The notes under the pieces were generated by a model, which did not search any database, was not told the DNA's origin, and saw only the letters and a program-made list of their open reading frames with translations. DNA of 64,000 nucleotides from GCA-2687025 sp964473525 (GTDB lineage Bacteria; Poribacteria; WGA-4E; GCA-2687025), in the NCBI GenBank assembly GCA_964473525.1, contig CAYYPK010000018.1:1-64000 (forward strand). The letters are read 5' to 3'. Numbering within the stretch: position 1 is the stretch's first letter; every line of letters starts with the position of its first letter. Position numbers and translations under genes: made by a program. This document shows positions 60,690-64,000 of this stretch, one piece after another.

Positions 60690-61540
60690 GCCGCCGATCC
60701 CCCGGAACGTCGCTGACGCAGGTAGATCACGTTGCCCAGCACGACGAGCGCAATCACGAGCGTGTGTACGATGGAGAGCGTGCTGACGCGCTTCATGCCC
60801 GCTCCAGGCGCGTCTACGAGCGCCTCGTACTCCGCGGCGCCAACGCCTCCGCCGATCAGCCCCAGCAACTGACCGGAATTCAGGAACGGGTACATCTGCG
60901 AGACGATCACCCCGGTCACACCCACGACAACATCGACTCCGAATCTTCCGTTGCCGTAGATGATCCACCAGTCGGCGCTGTCGCCAGCGGCAAGGTCGAT
61001 GACGAGGCCCACATCGTCGAACCCTCGAACGCCCTGCATGACAGGGAGCGAGGCGAGCGGCTCGCCGCGCGCGTCCGTGTCGAAGAAGCCGGGTATGTCC
61101 GTAGACATCCGCAGGATGACGTTCGTGGCGCCCGATCGGTAGCCCACGTCCGCGAAGTCCACGCCCTCGAACAGTCGGCTCGCGCCCGTAGCCGCGTCCG
61201 TGAACTCGTCGCTCCCGATGACCTCCCTGACGGCCGTGGCACCGAGCGGCGGGGCGTCCGGCCATAGAGACATCATCAGCACCCGGACCTTGCGGCGGAA
61301 GCAATGCCGCAAGATCGCGTTCGCCTGCGGTTGTAGCTCCGCGAGGGACGACGGCCCGTAGCCGAGGGACAGAATGACGAAGTCGCCCTCCTCGAGGGCG
61401 TCAATGGCCTCATATGCGGATTGCGTGGCGCTCGATATTGGCATGGGGACTTTGAAGGGCAGCACCGTCGGTACGATGACCGCCACCGCCACGAGGACAA
61501 ACACCCACCGCCTATCGATCGTCTCGAGGAACTTCCACAT
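60686..61540 (-). CDS. membrane protein, third gene of DUF6754-type operon
   Basis: 284 residues from ATG 61540, sharing one base with the previous stop codon (TGATG). N-terminal helix (WVFVLVAVAVIVPTVLPF), then a soluble Rossmann-like alpha/beta domain (DALEEGDFVILSLGYGPSSLAELQPQANAILRHCFRRKVRVLMMSLW...) with GVRGFDDVGLVIDLAAGDSADWWIIYGNGRFGV. Two C-terminal helices follow (VVVGVTGVIVSQMYPFLNSG; STLSIVHTLVIALVVLGNVIY). The outer domain has no recognised motif. Part of the overlapping four-gene unit. Confidence 0.75.
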   Translation of the reverse strand: MWKFLETIDRRWVFVLVAVAVIVPTVLPFKVPMPISSATQSAYEAIDALEEGDFVILSLGYGPSSLAELQPQANAILRHCFRRKVRVLMMSLWPDAPPLGATAVREVIGSDEFTDAATGASRLFEGVDFADVGYRSGATNVILRMSTDIPGFFDTDARGEPLASLPVMQGVRGFDDVGLVIDLAAGDSADWWIIYGNGRFGVDVVVGVTGVIVSQMYPFLNSGQLLGLIGGGVGAAEYEALVDAPGAGMKRVSTLSIVHTLVIALVVLGNVIYLRQRRSGGSAA

Positions 61541-62484
61541 CAGTCGGTACCCCCGAGATACGTTCGCTCGAGCCCGAGGATGATGCGGAACGACTGCGCT
61601 ATGGCCCCCAAACCCACTCCGAGCAGAATCGCCCGCCGCGACGCCATGTTCGGGGTATCGAGAATCCAATCCTTCACGGCCGTCGGGAAGCCGGGCAATG
61701 CCGGCACGGACGTGTTCCACAACTCCACGAACGGCGGAGTAAGACCCAGCATGACGAGGCACGCGGCGACAAGCATGAGCGTAGCTTCCGCGTTGCGGGC
61801 GCGGAACGCGCGGAACGCCGCGGAGGCGATGAAGAACGCCAGCAGCGAGAACATCGTGGCGTCGAGCGGTCGTAACACGTAGCTGAAGAGCCAGAAGAAC
61901 AGATCCGCTCCAGGCCGCACTATTGTGAAGCCCGCCCCCGCGTTGGGTGGGGCGCCGCCCTTCCAGCTCGTGACTCTCGCCGTGACGCCCTTGTCGCCGT
62001 CGTCACCATCGTCGGCGTCGGCGACGTCCTCGCTGATCTTGCCGCTGACGATTGAGCCGTCGGAGAGCGCAATCTGTACACGATCGCCGCGCAGGAGCGT
62101 GCGACCCCCGAGGGTAGGCGAACGCAACGTGATGGTCGTATCCATGACCGTGTACGTGCCTTCGTCGTGCGTCTGCTCGGAGGTGGATGTCAGCTTACGC
62201 GCCGGCTGTAAGTTGCCCTGGACGATCCCGACGGTAGCCATCCCCACGAGCCCCGCCAGCACGACCACGCTATACTGCCACTGGTCGGATCGCCGCCGGA
62301 CACGCTCCCAGTGCAGACGGATCAGGCTGCCAAGCCCGAGCACAAGCGCGAACACGCCGATAACGAGCACCCAATCCTGAGTTCGTCGGAAGAGCTCCTG
62401 CGATGCCGCATGCGGGACAAAGAACTGCCCGAGCATCAGGATGCCCATGGTGAAGCAGATGGCGACTGGAAGCTGTGTCCGCAT
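61540..62484 (-). CDS. membrane protein, second gene of DUF6754-type operon
   Basis: 314 residues, start ATG 62484, 16 nt after the DUF6754-type gene. Two N-terminal helices (LPVAICFTMGILMLGQFFV; WVLVIGVFALVLGLGSLI), a third (YSVVVLAGLVGMATVGIVQ), a short soluble strand region (ITLRSPTLGGRTLLRGDRVQIALSDGSIVSGKISEDV) with a Gly/Asp-rich loop, then at least three more helices (LFFWLFSYVLRPLDATMFSLLAFFIASAAF; LMLVAACLVMLGLTPPFVEL; ASRRAILLGVGLGAIAQSF). No known family recognised. Confidence 0.75.
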   Translation of the reverse strand: MRTQLPVAICFTMGILMLGQFFVPHAASQELFRRTQDWVLVIGVFALVLGLGSLIRLHWERVRRRSDQWQYSVVVLAGLVGMATVGIVQGNLQPARKLTSTSEQTHDEGTYTVMDTTITLRSPTLGGRTLLRGDRVQIALSDGSIVSGKISEDVADADDGDDGDKGVTARVTSWKGGAPPNAGAGFTIVRPGADLFFWLFSYVLRPLDATMFSLLAFFIASAAFRAFRARNAEATLMLVAACLVMLGLTPPFVELWNTSVPALPGFPTAVKDWILDTPNMASRRAILLGVGLGAIAQSFRIILGLERTYLGGTD

Positions 62485-62500
62485 CAGATAACCGCGCCCA

Positions 62501-63736
62501 TCACTGCACCGGCTCGAAGAAGAGCGCTATCCAGTCGACACCGAACACCTGAAGCAGCGCGCCGAGTAGCATACCCGCCATGAGGACGGCTTTCCCGATA
62601 TCCTGAGCGCGGATCGTGCTGAGCAGGTGACCCTCGCCCGAGAGGTACGCGCTGGCGGCGAACATCTCCTCGCCGATGAGCGTGTAGTCGCAGGCGGCGA
62701 TGAAGAACGGCAACTGAGCGTCCTTGTCCGTGCCGGCTATCTGGATCGCCCCAATGCTGTTGCCCGTCTCCGCGAGGATAAGCGATTCCGCGTAGAAGAC
62801 GCCCTGCAGGAAGGTCGCCGCTGGCCGTTCCCGCAGCATGATGCCGTCCACGGCTGCCGCGTAAGCGAACTGGCTCTGCGCCACGAAGAAGACATCGTCG
62901 TCGTTGTAGCTGTCCGGCCGACCGATGTCGAGGTACGCCTGCTCGGCTACGCTCTGCATTACCTGCATCAGAATGGGGTCCAGGCATGGCGTCATGAGCC
63001 GCGTGCCGTAGTCGCCTGACCGCTTGGCGACGTGGCTATAGATGTTGATGGACGCGATCGTGGCCACTGCGCTGACGTCCCCAATGCCCGGGACGTACAG
63101 AATTGGGCGGCCCATCTCCGTGGCGCGGCCTATCGCTTCGTCCACGGCTTCCAGGCCGGCGATGCGGCGTATCTTCGGGACGTGTCCCGCCCGGGCTCTG
63201 CGCGTCAGCACGACGATCGCCGCGCCGAACGCAGCGATCCACAGGAGCAGCCAGGTCTTGCGTACGTGGTAGACGTTCCCACGAGCTGTCGCCGGAGCGC
63301 TCTCAGGCGAGTCCGCCGTCTGGTCGCCGGCCTCGTCGTACACAGCGCGAACCAGGTAGGAGTAGCTGATTGCTTCCTCGCGCAGGGCTGTATCGTCACG
63401 CGCCAGGGGCGCCGCCGATGCGTCACGGTAGGTCGTTGTGTCCGCAGCCAGCAAGGCCGACGTGATGACTTCGAATTGCGCTGCATCGCTGGCGCGACGG
63501 AGGACATGGATGCCGAGGAGACCGGGGTCGCCGGGGGCCGGTGTGTAGGACCAGCTGACGTCGAGGCCCTTGCCCGCGTCGTCGTCTGGCACGTCGGCTA
63601 CGTGGAGGTCGGAGGGGGCTGTCAACGCGTGCGCCGAGGACGCTAGCGCCACGACGAGGGCTGCCATGAGCAGTCTGCCCACGCGCGCGACAGAGCTGCG
63701 GCGCCGCCCGCGAATATGTGGAGCGTCGTGATGCAC
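62501..63736 (-). CDS. DUF6754-type protein: FN3-like outer part, membrane helix and large C-terminal domain
   Basis: 411 residues from GTG 63736 (ggggag upstream); ATG 63667 is another option. Signal-like N-terminus (RVGRLLMAALVVALASSAHA), then a fibronectin-III-like domain (~40-150: PSDLHVADVPDDDAGKGLDVSW, LLGIHVLRRASDAAQFEVI). A membrane helix near 165-180 (WLLLWIAAFGAAIVVL) follows, then a large domain (~190-400) beginning RRIAGLEAVDEAIGRATEMGRPILYVPGIGD, with AAVDGIMLRERPAATFLQGVFYAESLILAE. That block is what is annotated as DUF6754 in other bacteria. First gene of the four-gene operon. Biochemical role unknown. Confidence 0.75.
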   Translation of the reverse strand: MHHDAPHIRGRRRSSVARVGRLLMAALVVALASSAHALTAPSDLHVADVPDDDAGKGLDVSWSYTPAPGDPGLLGIHVLRRASDAAQFEVITSALLAADTTTYRDASAAPLARDDTALREEAISYSYLVRAVYDEAGDQTADSPESAPATARGNVYHVRKTWLLLWIAAFGAAIVVLTRRARAGHVPKIRRIAGLEAVDEAIGRATEMGRPILYVPGIGDVSAVATIASINIYSHVAKRSGDYGTRLMTPCLDPILMQVMQSVAEQAYLDIGRPDSYNDDDVFFVAQSQFAYAAAVDGIMLRERPAATFLQGVFYAESLILAETGNSIGAIQIAGTDKDAQLPFFIAACDYTLIGEEMFAASAYLSGEGHLLSTIRAQDIGKAVLMAGMLLGALLQVFGVDWIALFFEPVQ

Positions 63737-63837
63737 GGCGCGTCGACTCCCCGACTCGATCCCGACCCATCCAGAGCGCGCGTTCAGAGTGCGTGGAGCA
63801 TATCACAGGGATACGCGATTACAACCGGGTACAGCGG

Positions 63838-64000
63838 TCATCGCCGGAAGAGGATGCCGTCCATGTAGAGGTGGCTTGCGTAGCCCAGCGTGGCGGCGAT
63901 GTAGTAGGGGAGACCTGGCCACACCACGGCATTCTCCACGAGCATCGGCACGAGGACGAGTGGCGCCGGCACGAGGACCATCGCGAGTCGCGAGTGCGTC
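63838..64000 (-). CDS. YdjM/DUF457-like membrane protein, C-terminal fragment
   Basis: Partial at the window end. The 54 visible residues read THSRLAMVLVPAPLVLVPMLVENAVVWPG, then LPYYIAATLGYASHLYMDGILFRR and a TGA stop at 63840-63838. The T-H-S and GY-x-S-H-L-x-x-D elements resemble the C-terminal part of the LexA-binding/YdjM (DUF457) family of membrane-bound putative metal hydrolases. It lies upstream of the DUF6754-type gene on the same strand, 101 bp away. Too short for more. Confidence 0.5.
   Translation of the reverse strand, partial: THSRLAMVLVPAPLVLVPMLVENAVVWPGLPYYIAATLGYASHLYMDGILFRR

Overview
GC-rich bacterial chromosome segment (GC well above half by eye) with Shine-Dalgarno-led genes and sigma70-type promoters. 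No rRNA is present, so the organism cannot be placed firmly. The gene mix suggests a free-living or sponge/marine-associated lineage of the Poribacteria/Latescibacterota kind: paired Gfo/Idh/MocA oxidoreductases, a phytanoyl-CoA-dioxygenase-like protein, uroporphyrinogen-decarboxylase-like and heparinase II/III-like enzymes, RraA- and M14-family enzymes, FlgD-Ig-type C-terminal domains on a secreted protease, and many secreted proteins of unknown role. This assignment is inference from gene content.

Layout. 1-5.8 kb: the 3' end of an outer-membrane receptor, a 944-bp IS5-type element inserted exactly at the stop codon of an M14 peptidase gene, a heparinase-like protein and a CBM9-like secreted protein. 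5.9-9.4 kb: a minus-strand operon padR - secreted protein - add - D12 adenine methylase, read from a near-consensus promoter that appears to give a leaderless mRNA. 9.5-18.4 kb: a C-type-lectin protein, RraA, two Gfo/Idh/MocA enzymes, an ECF sigma factor fused to a membrane anchor and outer domain (next to a Tat-exported serine hydrolase), and a single-domain response regulator. 18.5-22.4 kb: a 1.3-kb-residue-class subtilase (about 1300 aa) with a C-terminal sorting-type domain.

22.6-30.1 kb: an accessory island with two tail-fibre-like paralogues, a glycosidase-like protein interrupted by a 100-N gap, and a three-fold tandem duplication (period about 1.35 kb) of that protein's C-terminal domain plus a TolB-like propeller gene. 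The first propeller copy is frameshifted. 30.1-33.4 kb: rplY - amidase - GerMN - pth, then tRNA-Trp. 33.7-38.7 kb: a second membrane-fused ECF sigma factor, a PhyH-like protein with an altered metal motif, a UroD-like protein and a GH-A-type hydrolase.

38.8-52.4 kb: a flagellar cluster in two transcription blocks: kinase-fliE-fliF-fliG-fliH-fliJ-(824-aa membrane protein)-motA-motB, then a strong hairpin and a new promoter, then fliM-fliN-fliO-fliP-fliQ. fliI, fliL, fliR, flhA and flhB are not here, and FliM lacks the N-terminal CheY-docking segment. The 824-aa protein combines a FlgD-Ig-like domain with a MotE/MgtE-N-like C-terminus and is the most unusual gene in the window. dgcN-dgcA (N-acyl-D-glutamate metabolism) follow. 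54.7-64 kb: an acetolactate-synthase-like enzyme, a DCC thiol oxidoreductase, an M24 peptidase, folB, a lysine 2,3-aminomutase, and a tightly overlapping four-gene membrane-protein operon headed by a DUF6754-type protein. The window ends inside a YdjM/DUF457-like membrane protein.

Two runs of N (24646-24745 and 41174-41183) are scaffold joins. Flanking sequence indicates that the first hides no missing sequence and that the second is about 11 nt, not 10.
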